Shown: piece by piece, positions 51,034 through 59,039 of the stretch
Layout of the letters: each line of letters begins with the position of its first letter
Numbering within the stretch: the stretch's first letter is position 1
From: Candidatus Gracilibacteria bacterium CG17_big_fil_post_rev_8_21_14_2_50_48_13
GTDB lineage: Bacteria > Patescibacteriota > Gracilibacteria > 1-14-2-50-48-13
Direction of reading: 5' to 3'
NCBI GenBank assembly: GCA_002783265.1
Contig: PFFG01000004.1
Span: forward strand, 35,598-99,597
Length of the DNA: 64,000 bases
The notes under the pieces: generated by a model
Told to the model about the DNA's origin: nothing
The model's database searches: none
Seen by the model: only the letters and a program-made list of their open reading frames with translations
Translations under genes and position numbers: made by a program

Positions 51034-52881
51034 TTAGGAAAGAAGAGATGAAGCTTTAGTTGCGGAGGTGTGTAACTGACGAACAGAGGTGTCCTTATGT
51101 CGATCTTGCTCTGAGAGGCCAATTTCATCGTCGCAGCGCGGACAGTAATCGTGTTCTCCTGGTAAGTGCCCATGTTTCGGACAAATGCAAAAGGTGGGAG
51201 ATATGGTCAGGTAGGGTAAACGAAAGGAGGCTAAGGCGTTATGAACCAGTTTTTTGCAGGCTTCTGCACTGGAAACGGATTCCCCTAAATACAGATGCAG
51301 CACCGTGCCGCCTGTGTAGAGTGTCTGAAAACGGTCTTGCAGTTCTAGGGCTTCAAAAGGATCATCCGTGTACTCCACAGGGAGTTGGGAAGAGTTGGTG
51401 TAGTAGGGATATTCCTCTGTTCCCGCTTGAATGATGCCAGGGAAGCGCTTTTGATCTTCACGGGCAAAGCGATGACACGCACCTTCGGCGGGGCTTGCCT
51501 CCAGATTGTACATATTGCCTGTTTCTTCCTGGAACAGGACGAGTTGCGCGCGCATGTAGAGCAATATTTCTTCAGCAAGATCGCCACCTTCCTTTGTGGT
51601 GATGTCGTACGCACCATCGCTAAAGTTCAAAATTGCCTCGTTGATGCCATTGATCCCAATGGTAGAGAAATGGTTGTTGAGATGCCCGAGATACCGCTTG
51701 GTGAAAGGGTAGAGACCGTTCTCCAGCCAGTGCGTAATGGCTGCACGTTTGAGTTCCAGCGACGTTTGTGCAAGCAGCATAAGCTCGCCGAGTCGCGCAA
51801 GCAAAGCTTCCTTGTCACCTTTGTGCACATAGCCAAGACGTGCGCCATTGATAGTCACGACGCCAATACTTCCTGTCATTTCTGCAGAGCCGAAGAGACC
51901 ATTTCCTCGCTTGAGAAGCTCCGTCAGGTCGAGCTGCAATCGGCAGCACATAGAGCGAACGTGGTGCGGTTTGAGGTCTGAATTCAGGAAATTCTGAAAG
52001 TAGGGAAGCCCATATTTTGCCGTCATTTCAAAGAGCGGCGTCGTATTGGGGTGATCCCACGGGAAATCTGTGGTGATATTGTAGGTCGGGATAGGAAAGG
52101 TAAAGACGCGGCCCTTTGCGTCGCCGTGCATCATCACGTCAATGTACGCTTTGTTGATCATATCCATTTCCTGCTGCAACTCGCCAAAGGTGTACGCAAA
52201 GTATTCACCGCCCAGCTTAAGACGCTTTTCAAAGAGGTCCACGGGGCATGTCCAGTCGAGGGTGATATTGGTGAAGGGTGTTTGCGTTCCCCAACGTGAA
52301 GGAACATTGAGATTGAAGACAAAGGCCTGAATACATTGGCGCACATAATGATACGTTTTTTCCTCAATCCACTGCTGTTTTGCCTCCTCTGAAGAAAAGT
52401 TCATACCAAATTCGTCTGTTTCCTTCGCGAGGGAAAGGGCATATTTTTTGACGAAGGGTGCAAGGTACGTGTCAAAGGAAGAAAAGGCCTGCGCTCCTGC
52501 CCATTCGTTTTGCAAGGTACCAAGGAAATTGACCATTTGACCGACAGCCGCACTCAGATTTTTTGGTGGATCACATTCTATTTTGTTGGGAACTCCATTA
52601 AACCCTTCTTCGAGGAGCTGGCGGAGTGACCAACCCGCACAGTACCCTGAGAGAAAATCAAGATCGTGGATGTACAGGTCACCCTGACGGTGCACCTCAC
52701 CTACTTCGAGGGGGTATACACAAGAGAGCCAGTAATTCGCAGTGATTTTTCCTGAATTGTTGAGAATCATTCCACCGAGGGAGTATCCAATATTCGAGTT
52801 GGCATTCACGCGCCAGTCTTGTTGATAGAGGTACTCCTCGAGGGTTCTTTTGTAGTCAATGTCGTGCATATGTGGGGGCAT
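51034..52881 (-). CDS. nrdD: class III ribonucleotide reductase, catalytic chain lacking the glycyl domain
   Basis: This 615-residue protein follows NrdD from the start of the barrel. NANSNIGYSLGGMILN (26-41), SGYCAGWSLRQLLEEG (Cys81), NVPSRWGTQTPFTNITLDW, RSMCCRLQLD (Cys312/313) and NLEASPAEGACHRFA fit the family. Near the end is the zinc site, CICPKHGHL and YCPRC (565-583). Normally EVYSRVxGYxRPV follows a few residues later. Here a 30-residue polar tail ends the chain, and that motif is encoded by the next gene, 13 nt away. The N-terminal ATP-cone is absent. Met5 (52869) is an alternative start. The gene follows nirK by 26 nt. Confidence 0.92.
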   Translation of the reverse strand: MPPHMHDIDYKRTLEEYLYQQDWRVNANSNIGYSLGGMILNNSGKITANYWLSCVYPLEVGEVHRQGDLYIHDLDFLSGYCAGWSLRQLLEEGFNGVPNKIECDPPKNLSAAVGQMVNFLGTLQNEWAGAQAFSSFDTYLAPFVKKYALSLAKETDEFGMNFSSEEAKQQWIEEKTYHYVRQCIQAFVFNLNVPSRWGTQTPFTNITLDWTCPVDLFEKRLKLGGEYFAYTFGELQQEMDMINKAYIDVMMHGDAKGRVFTFPIPTYNITTDFPWDHPNTTPLFEMTAKYGLPYFQNFLNSDLKPHHVRSMCCRLQLDLTELLKRGNGLFGSAEMTGSIGVVTINGARLGYVHKGDKEALLARLGELMLLAQTSLELKRAAITHWLENGLYPFTKRYLGHLNNHFSTIGINGINEAILNFSDGAYDITTKEGGDLAEEILLYMRAQLVLFQEETGNMYNLEASPAEGACHRFAREDQKRFPGIIQAGTEEYPYYTNSSQLPVEYTDDPFEALELQDRFQTLYTGGTVLHLYLGESVSSAEACKKLVHNALASFRLPYLTISPTFCICPKHGHLPGEHDYCPRCDDEIGLSEQDRHKDTSVRQLHTSATKASSLLS

Positions 52882-52907
52882 ATGGTTGGGGGTTAGAGAA
52901 AGGTGAT

Positions 52908-54002
52908 TTAATGACCTGCATGTTGATGGTCGTCGACGCCGTCAAAGGTGGTGGTTTGTGGGGTACCACTTGCTTCAATGGTTGCCCAGGCGCCTCGGTC
53001 GACACGTGCAAGGGCATGATCCACGAGAATATATTTGCCTGGCACATCAATGGTAAAGTCGACGATAGTGGCACCACCTGCGGGAACAATGGTTGTCTGC
53101 ACATTCTGCAAACGTGCGGAATTTTCACCTATCGCGCCTTCCGGATACACTGTGTCCATAACTTCACCAATAATATGGAAGGAAGACACCATATTCACAC
53201 CACCGTTACCCACGTAGAGGCGAATGCGCTCACCGGTTTTCACCTGCATTTTATTCACCGCACCCATGGTTTGCCCATTGAAGACAACATATTCAGGGGT
53301 TCCCATCAGCATTTTCTTGCCATCAAAGTGCTGCATGCCTTTTTCGCCGATGGTGCCAGTGGTATACAGCTCGCCCTGCATGACGTAAAACTCTTTATCT
53401 ACTGGGGGAAGGGGCTTTTGTGGTTCTACAAAAATGAGCCCGTACATACCATTTGTCATGTGCATGGCTGCGTTGCCGTGTGCACAGTGATAGACGTAGA
53501 TTCCTGGGTTTTTCGCAAGAAAGGTGAGTTTTTTTGACTCACCTGGGGCGACGTTGGTGACGGTCGCACCTCCACCTGGGCCAGACACAGCATGCAAATC
53601 GATATTGTGGTGGTATTGGCTTGTCGCATCGTTGGTGAGGGTCAGCTCCACCGTGTCACCCTCACGAACTCGAAGAAATGGACCAGGGACTGTGCCGTTG
53701 AAGGTCCAATAGGTATAGAGAATTCCTTCTGCAATAGGTGCAATGACTTCCTTTGCAAGCAGGTGAATTTCCACAGGAGAAGGGGAGGTGCGCGCAATAG
53801 GCGCTGGTATTTCACTGGGGTTTTTGGCAATGTCCGCTTGCGCTGTGAGATGCGTTGTTGATTGATCTGCAAGAACAGGGCCATCTGCCGGACCAAAGGT
53901 CATTGGAGAGCTCGTAGGCTTCGTGAAAAGAAAAAACCACAAGAGGAACGACAAAATGAGCAGCCCAATCATGAAAAGAAGGCGCTGGAGAACAGTGAGC
54001 AT
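52908..54002 (-). CDS. nirK: copper nitrite reductase, AniA-type NirK, membrane-anchored
   Basis: This 364-residue protein has an N-terminal membrane anchor (about 4-26), a Ser/Thr/Pro linker and two cupredoxin domains. It resembles Neisseria AniA. HHNIDLHAVSG supplies type-1 His132, catalytic Asp135 and type-2 His137. YVYHCAHGNAAMHMTNGMYG supplies His172, Cys173, His181 and Met186. VSSFHIIGE supplies catalytic His276, and ILVDHALARV supplies His329. All copper ligands and both catalytic residues are present, so nitrite reduction to NO outside the cell is likely. The C-terminus is His-rich (DDHQHAGH). It lies 9 nt after the arsR-family gene and 26 nt before nrdD. Confidence 0.93.
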   Translation of the reverse strand: MLTVLQRLLFMIGLLILSFLLWFFLFTKPTSSPMTFGPADGPVLADQSTTHLTAQADIAKNPSEIPAPIARTSPSPVEIHLLAKEVIAPIAEGILYTYWTFNGTVPGPFLRVREGDTVELTLTNDATSQYHHNIDLHAVSGPGGGATVTNVAPGESKKLTFLAKNPGIYVYHCAHGNAAMHMTNGMYGLIFVEPQKPLPPVDKEFYVMQGELYTTGTIGEKGMQHFDGKKMLMGTPEYVVFNGQTMGAVNKMQVKTGERIRLYVGNGGVNMVSSFHIIGEVMDTVYPEGAIGENSARLQNVQTTIVPAGGATIVDFTIDVPGKYILVDHALARVDRGAWATIEASGTPQTTTFDGVDDHQHAGH

Positions 54003-54011
54003 TGGGGGGAG

Positions 54012-54329
54012 TTATGAAGAAATTGCTGCGAAGGAGTTGAGCGTGCGCAGTTCATGCAGTACGCGGCATGGCTCAATGATGCGCGCGTCCATAATGGAGT
54101 AGAAGGCGCGAAGACCATCTCGTCGTACATGCACAAGACCAGCATTGCGGAGGATACTCAGATGCTGCGATAAATTGGCTTTTGAAACCGCCACAAGTCG
54201 CAACAGATCTTCCACACTCACTTCCTCGTGCTTCATAATATTCAAGATTTCCAGACGCGTTGGATGCGCAAGAACCTTGTATACTTCAGCATTTGCTCGG
54301 TACGTCGTTTTGGGGAAAGGCGATACCAT
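54012..54329 (-). CDS. ArsR-family winged-helix repressor
   Basis: This 105-residue protein has the ArsR/SmtB fold. EVYKVLAHPTRLEILNIM opens it, DLLRLVAVSKANLSQHLSIL is the recognition helix region, and GLVHVRRDGLRAFYSI is the wing. The usual alpha3 Cys pair (ELCVCDL) is absent (here VEDLLRLVAV), so it is not a classical arsenic or zinc/cadmium site. A lone Cys in EPCRVLHEL near the C-terminus could take part in another sensing mechanism such as redox or NO. It is the first gene of the possible arsR-nirK-nrd unit and has a promoter overlapped by an inverted repeat. Confidence 0.9.
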   Translation of the reverse strand: MVSPFPKTTYRANAEVYKVLAHPTRLEILNIMKHEEVSVEDLLRLVAVSKANLSQHLSILRNAGLVHVRRDGLRAFYSIMDARIIEPCRVLHELRTLNSFAAISS

Positions 54330-54339
54330 GGGGGAAAAG

Positions 54340-54361
54340 TAGTTTAGAAACTTCGAAACTA
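54340..54361. promoter_or_regulatory. inverted repeat, candidate ArsR operator
   Basis: TAGTTT-N10-AAACTA surrounds a second, overlapping AGTTT/AAACT dyad. It touches the downstream edge of the -10 element (54366-54361) and covers the predicted start point. Binding there would block transcription of arsR and the genes after it. It sits 11 nt upstream of the arsR ATG. Confidence 0.55.
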
Positions 54362-54389
54362 GTATGTCCTTTTCGTGTTTTCCTGTAAA
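54361..54389 (-). promoter_or_regulatory. promoter of the arsR-nirK-(nrd) unit
   Basis: On the minus strand TTTACA (54389-54384), a 17-nt spacer and CATACT (54366-54361) place the start near 54354, about 25 nt before the arsR ATG at 54329. Confidence 0.55.
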
Positions 54390-54464
54390 AGGTTTTTTCT
54401 GGATAGCATTGCCCTATATCGGGAATATTTCCTGTTATTGCAATATGCTCACGAGACTTCGCCT

Positions 54465-54492
54465 TTGATCACAACGAGCCCTGCAGTATACT
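54465..54492 (+). promoter_or_regulatory. promoter of the PhnA-like gene
   Basis: TTGATC (54465-54470), a 16-nt spacer and TATACT (54487-54492) give a start near 54499 and a leader of about 21 nt before the ATG at 54520. Confidence 0.6.
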
Positions 54493-54519
54493 TTTCATGA
54501 TTTCTATAAAAAGAACCTT

Positions 54520-54870
54520 ATGCAACATTTTGCCTGTGCGGGTTGTCATACGAGTATGACAGACATGAGTATTTGTGAAACGGATGGATGTACTAGTCAG
54601 TGGGAGATGATGACGGAGTGCGACTGCACGGACGGTCAGCACGGTGCGGGGAAGGAAGCGCTTGTGGTGACAGATGCAAATGGGAATATTCTTTCCGATG
54701 GTGACAGTGTCGCGCTGATTAAGGATCTTACCCTGCGCGGAACATCTCAAGTGATTAAACGGGGAACAAAGGCGAAGGGGATTCGTCTTACGGAAAGTCC
54801 GGAAGAAATTGATTGTAAGATAGATGGAACAGCCATTGTGCTTCGGACGGAGTTTGTGAAGAAGCTGTAA
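54520..54870 (+). CDS. PhnA/YjdM family protein
   Basis: This 116-residue protein has an N-terminal Cys-rich part (CAGCHTSM, ICETDGC, CDC within the first 47 residues), probably a zinc ribbon. The PhnA domain follows: DANGNILSDGDSVALIKDL, QVIKRGTKAKGIRL and EEIDCKIDGTAIVLRTEFVKK. PhnA/YjdM was named from a phosphonate locus but is not a phosphonatase; its role is unclear. The zinc ribbon is more cysteine-rich than in E. coli YjdM. It is transcribed away from arsR with its own promoter. Confidence 0.85.
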   Translation: MQHFACAGCHTSMTDMSICETDGCTSQWEMMTECDCTDGQHGAGKEALVVTDANGNILSDGDSVALIKDLTLRGTSQVIKRGTKAKGIRLTESPEEIDCKIDGTAIVLRTEFVKKL

Positions 54871-54917
54871 AACACACTTGTTGACACATATGGTTAAGCT
54901 GCCAAAATAACAATGTA

Positions 54918-54946
54918 TTGACGGCAGTTCTTCTTATCTCTAGAAT
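54918..54946 (+). promoter_or_regulatory. promoter of the 89-residue orphan gene
   Basis: TTGACG (54918-54923), a 17-nt spacer and TAGAAT (54941-54946) are close to consensus. The start near 54953 leaves about 17 nt before the ATG at 54970. Confidence 0.65.
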
Positions 54947-54969
54947 AGCCGTACATTTTTTGCCGTACT

Positions 54970-55239
54970 ATGAACAACCATACACCAGATTTTATCGAAG
55001 ATGAGGAGTTTGATCTCACGACCCGGGGCTATAACGTCGAACTTGATCATGGCAAAGTCGTTGTGAGCATACCAATGCGGCAGATTCTTGGTCGTCATGG
55101 GGAAGTCACGGACACCATCTCGATTCATCAACAAAAAACAGACGGCACAACCTTAGTGATTGGGGTTGTCCGTGAGGGACGCAAAAACGTGCGCTTGGTT
55201 ATCCAAGATCCCGAGGAGGAGCAAAATATTCCGGAGTAA
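54970..55239 (+). CDS. small hypothetical protein (89 residues)
   Basis: An acidic N-terminus (DFIEDEEFDL) precedes a beta-rich core (VELDHGKVVVSIPMRQIL, TTLVIGVVREGRKNVRLVI) and an acidic tail (DPEEEQNIPE). No family is recognised. A strong promoter with a short leader directly upstream supports a real gene. The 3' end overlaps the convergent 513-residue orphan gene by 41 nt. Confidence 0.65.
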   Translation: MNNHTPDFIEDEEFDLTTRGYNVELDHGKVVVSIPMRQILGRHGEVTDTISIHQQKTDGTTLVIGVVREGRKNVRLVIQDPEEEQNIPE

Positions 55240-56740
55240 CCAACAAATGCGTAAGGTATTCTTTTAAACTTGCATAGTTCACCCAGGGGCGGTTCCCTCG
55301 TACGGTCTGTGCTTCAAGGCGAAACACCTGCTCGAGACCATCGACGTTCAGAACACCAGAGCCCTTTTCATAGGACTCGGTCTTGATAGCGTGAATAGCG
55401 TAGGTGAGCAACGGAAGCCACAAGGTTGGGTCAAGGTAGATAACCTTTTTTTGTATGTGATCAGCATCAAACTTGAAAGGGTTACCCGTTGCGTCCCAAG
55501 GCTCGATCATGATGTCTTCCGAGTATTTCTCCACATGTTCAACAAACCGTTCGAAGTTATCGTAACGATAGTCATTGTTTGTGGCGACAAACCGCTCGTG
55601 CTTCTTTTGTTTTTCGTAGTATTCATGGGCAGAGGTGGTGAGGTCTGCGGCAATATACTGTTGCGCTCGTGTTGGATGGGCAGTGTAGACATCGACACCC
55701 TTCGAATCACAGAGCTGAGACCCGACAAAGGCAACATGTTCATTCATGTCGTCATCGCTGTACACAACGCGTTTCACGAGATCCATAAACAGCGGTTCAA
55801 GGAGCTTCGCCCGTGTAAGTTTTTGGAGATTATTTGCAGCAAAACTCGTGGGCTGCTTCATGGCAAGGTCAGTTTGCATTTGAGCGTAGTCCTCCAGTGC
55901 CTCCTCGGTCTCGCGTGTCAGTTTTTCCAGAGATTTTTTTGCGCGCCCCTGTTCATCAGGTGCCCCTTGTAAAACAGCTCTCTGCATTGCGGCTTGTTTC
56001 TCTTGTAAGGATACAATTATCTTCTTTGACACATCCAGGACACGCTGAATTTCACTTTCAAAATTCTGCATTTGCATGGTATCGACCCATATATTCACCC
56101 GTGTTTGTGCAAGGATACCTACATATTCCCGGAGGTAGGCTTCAATACTCTCAGGTGTCCACTCACTTTCTGCTGGTAGAGAGGCTGCTAAAAGCGCAAA
56201 GCCCGTTGCTTCCACTTTTTTATTTTTCCAGATGCCGTTTTCCTGCACAGTAACTAGGCCAGGAGACATGTACTTCTGACTGAGGAATTCCACAAGCTGA
56301 CTGGGGTCTTTTAAATTCGCAACAAAAGCGCTGAAGCCGGAGGGGATTTTTTTTCGGATCATATTGGTTTTCAGCTGCTCCATGACATGTGGCCCGAAAA
56401 TTTGCTGAATAGACTCATCAGCTTTGCGCAGTTCTGGCGGTACGACCATCTGTTTGGTTTCTTCGTTGAGGAGGAGACGAATGAACTCCACTTCTGCTGG
56501 AGTTTCATTGCCCGAGAGCTCTGCATGGGTAAAACCGGAGTCGATGGAAAAATCGACTTTTGATGTACCAATAGGTGAGGCCCTTTGCGCTGCGGGTGAG
56601 AGGTCAAGAGTATCTTGCACATGGGGCGTACTTCGCGCCGTTGCAGGAAGGGGGGCGACGACAGATTTTGCGCCTGTCGGTTTGGTTGGGGGGATCAAAG
56701 GCTGAGAAATGCCTACGGGTCGATGAGAGTTGAGTGCCAT
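55199..56740 (-). CDS. hypothetical cytosolic protein (513 residues)
   Basis: No family is recognised. The first 60 residues are Pro/Ala/Ser-rich and probably disordered (PLIPPTKPTGAKSVVAPLPA). The middle is helical, with long heptad-like helices (about 210-300, FESEIQRVLDVSKKIIVSL, KSLEKLTRETEEALEDYA). The C-terminal half is mixed and rich in aromatic residues (NNDYRYDNFERFVEHVEKY). There is no signal peptide or membrane span. Its disordered-then-helical plan recalls the 1220-residue orphan at 1501, without visible sequence identity. It lies 63 nt downstream of copA but is unlikely to be part of copper handling. Confidence 0.7.
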   Translation of the reverse strand: MALNSHRPVGISQPLIPPTKPTGAKSVVAPLPATARSTPHVQDTLDLSPAAQRASPIGTSKVDFSIDSGFTHAELSGNETPAEVEFIRLLLNEETKQMVVPPELRKADESIQQIFGPHVMEQLKTNMIRKKIPSGFSAFVANLKDPSQLVEFLSQKYMSPGLVTVQENGIWKNKKVEATGFALLAASLPAESEWTPESIEAYLREYVGILAQTRVNIWVDTMQMQNFESEIQRVLDVSKKIIVSLQEKQAAMQRAVLQGAPDEQGRAKKSLEKLTRETEEALEDYAQMQTDLAMKQPTSFAANNLQKLTRAKLLEPLFMDLVKRVVYSDDDMNEHVAFVGSQLCDSKGVDVYTAHPTRAQQYIAADLTTSAHEYYEKQKKHERFVATNNDYRYDNFERFVEHVEKYSEDIMIEPWDATGNPFKFDADHIQKKVIYLDPTLWLPLLTYAIHAIKTESYEKGSGVLNVDGLEQVFRLEAQTVRGNRPWVNYASLKEYLTHLLVTPEYFAPPRDLG

Positions 56741-56803
56741 AAAAAAGAGGGTTATCTTTTCAGTATACCGTATCTTTGGTATGGGGACTACAATTTTCTC
56801 GTC

Positions 56804-59020
56804 CTAGTTCATGGTCCAGCGTCGAAGCCGCAATGCATTAAGCACAACGCTTATGGAGGAGAAGGCCATGGCAATCGCTGACAGGGCAGGATTAAGTAGT
56901 CCTAATGCTGCAATGGGAATGCCGATGACATTGTATAAAAACGCCCAAAAGAGATTCTGCTGAATGTTCCGCAGGGTTGCTTTGGACAGTTCGATCGCTT
57001 CTACTGCCTTGAAGAGATCACCTTGCACGAGAACAATGTCACCTGTTTCCACAGCAATATCTGTGCCTGTTCCCATGGCGATGCCCACCTGCGCCGTTGC
57101 CAGCGCCGGTGCGTCATTTATGCCATCACCAACCATGGCAACGTATTCACCTTCAGCCTGCAGTTGTTTGATGAGTGCTAGCTTTCCATCGGGTGTGATG
57201 ACTGCATGGACTGTGGGAATCCCGACATTTGCAGCTATGGTTTGTGCAACATCGGGGTTGTCGCCCGTCATCATAATGGTTTTTATGCCACGGGCATGCA
57301 GTGCTTTAATGGCATGGTGGGCATTGTGTTTTTCCGTGTCTTGCAGGGCGAGAAATCCTTGGTATGTGGTATTAACTGCAGCGTGAAGAATGGTCTTTCC
57401 TTCCTTTGCAAAACGCTTCGCATCTTTGAGCGTGTTTTGGTCGATGGAGATGTTTTTTTCCTGGAGAAGATCCGCGCTCCCAACCACGACCGACTGTGTC
57501 CCTACTGTACCCGCTATTCCTCGCCCAGGGAGAGCTGTTGCCTTCGAGGCCGCAAGGAAGGATACATTCTTTTCGAGAGCATACCGTACAACGGCTTGTG
57601 CAAGTGGATGTTCCGACTGTCTCTCGAGGGAGGCGACGAGCTGGAGCATGTCGTTTTCAGCTCCCCACAACTCCATGTCTGTGACGCGCGGTTTCCCCTC
57701 TGTAATTGTTCCTGTTTTATCAAAACAAATGGCGGTAATTTTATGCATTTTTTCTAGGGTTTCGGCATTTTTTAGCAGGATACCCATTTGCGCACCCTTG
57801 CCTGTTCCCACGACAATCGAAATAGGGGTTGCGAGCCCAAGGGCACAGGGGCAGGCGATAATGAGTACGGCAACGGTGGTGATGAGTGCCATGGAAAAAT
57901 CACCCGTAGTTGTGTACCAGGCTCCAAACGTCACGAGCGCAATAAGGACAACTCCCCAAACAAAATAATTGGAGATGAGGTCGACGAGCTTTTGAATGGG
58001 AGCGCGGCTCATCTGGGCTTTTTCCACCATGCGTGCCATTTGCGCAAGCACGGTCTCTTTACCCACGTGCTCTGCGCGCATGGTGAAGGCAGTTGTTGTG
58101 TTGAGGGTAGCTCCGATGACCTTGCTACCCACCGTTTTTTCGACGGGTAGACTTTCTCCTGTGATCATGGATTCATCGATACTTGCGCTGCCGTCCGTTA
58201 TCATGCCATCTACGGGGATTTTTTCACCCGGCTTGACGAGGAGAAGGTCAGAGACCTGAAGTGTGTGCGTGGGGACGTCCTGAATATCGCCGCTTACGAC
58301 TTTATGTGCGACTTTTGCGCCCATGTGGAGAAGTTTGCGCACAGCAGAACTTGCCTCCCCCTTCGATCGTGCTTCCAAGTAACGGCCAAACATGATGAAG
58401 GTGGAAATGAGCGCCGCGTCCATAAAGTAGGTTGCGTGCGACTCCATGGTCCCTGCGTGTGCAAAAAAGACATTGTATGTGGAGTATAAAAAGGCACTGC
58501 TCACACCAAGCGCGACGAGGGTATCCATGTTGGGGCGCCCGCGGAGAAAAAAAGCGGGGATACCTTTAAGAAAAAACTCGCGCGCCGTGTACGCTAGAAG
58601 ACAAAGTGTCAGAAGGAAAGAAAGAACGCCTTCGTAGGGAAGCACAAGAACGAAGTCGAAGGCGATTAAAATGATGCTGATGGTCAGACCAAAAAGCGCT
58701 TTGAACAACTTTTTTTGCACGTCCTTCTCAGACTCTGCCTGCGCGTGGGCAGCGTGGTCTTCATGATGCATGTGTTCATGGGGCATAGACTCTGTGCTCC
58801 CAGGCTCACGGAGTATCGTTGCCGTATAGCCAGACTTTTTGATAAAGTCGACGATGGACTCTGAGGAAATTTTCTGTTCGTCAAACATAACTTCTGCCTT
58901 GTTCGTGGCAAAATTCACCACAATATGGTGAACGCCAGGGAGTTTGCCCACATCGCGCTGGATGTTATTGACGCAGGAGGCGCAGTCCATGTCAGCTATG
59001 CTGAGTTGTATGGTGGTCAT
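56804..59020 (-). CDS. copA: copper-exporting P1B-type ATPase
   Basis: This 738-residue ATPase begins with one heavy-metal-associated domain whose site is MDCASC (Cys13, Cys16). A His-rich stretch ([17 protein letters not shown], about 80-96) follows, then the membrane domain. The ion site CPC is in [29 protein letters not shown], the SEHPLAQAV motif and GDGINDAPA mark the actuator, phosphorylation, nucleotide-binding and hinge regions. The final spans have the N and MxxSS-type residues of Cu+ pumps. It exports Cu+ from the cytosol. The multicopper oxidase gene lies 19 nt upstream, pointing to joint copper detoxification. Confidence 0.95.
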   Translation of the reverse strand: MTTIQLSIADMDCASCVNNIQRDVGKLPGVHHIVVNFATNKAEVMFDEQKISSESIVDFIKKSGYTATILREPGSTESMPHEHMHHEDHAAHAQAESEKDVQKKLFKALFGLTISIILIAFDFVLVLPYEGVLSFLLTLCLLAYTAREFFLKGIPAFFLRGRPNMDTLVALGVSSAFLYSTYNVFFAHAGTMESHATYFMDAALISTFIMFGRYLEARSKGEASSAVRKLLHMGAKVAHKVVSGDIQDVPTHTLQVSDLLLVKPGEKIPVDGMITDGSASIDESMITGESLPVEKTVGSKVIGATLNTTTAFTMRAEHVGKETVLAQMARMVEKAQMSRAPIQKLVDLISNYFVWGVVLIALVTFGAWYTTTGDFSMALITTVAVLIIACPCALGLATPISIVVGTGKGAQMGILLKNAETLEKMHKITAICFDKTGTITEGKPRVTDMELWGAENDMLQLVASLERQSEHPLAQAVVRYALEKNVSFLAASKATALPGRGIAGTVGTQSVVVGSADLLQEKNISIDQNTLKDAKRFAKEGKTILHAAVNTTYQGFLALQDTEKHNAHHAIKALHARGIKTIMMTGDNPDVAQTIAANVGIPTVHAVITPDGKLALIKQLQAEGEYVAMVGDGINDAPALATAQVGIAMGTGTDIAVETGDIVLVQGDLFKAVEAIELSKATLRNIQQNLFWAFLYNVIGIPIAALGLLNPALSAIAMAFSSISVVLNALRLRRWTMN

Positions 59021-59039
59021 ATGGTGCTTTGGTTATTGC

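Noticed and set aside
50790-51173. 127-residue version of the glycyl-domain protein
   Set aside because: The extra 51 residues come from the nrdD 3' end in another frame and have no NrdD-like sequence; the ATG at 51020 is better.
53160-53190. Apparent loss of the catalytic His of NirK (GEVMD where AfNiR-type enzymes have GGHGD)
   Set aside because: The catalytic His is the one in SSFHIIGE, as in AniA; the later His of the AfNiR type is not the catalytic residue.
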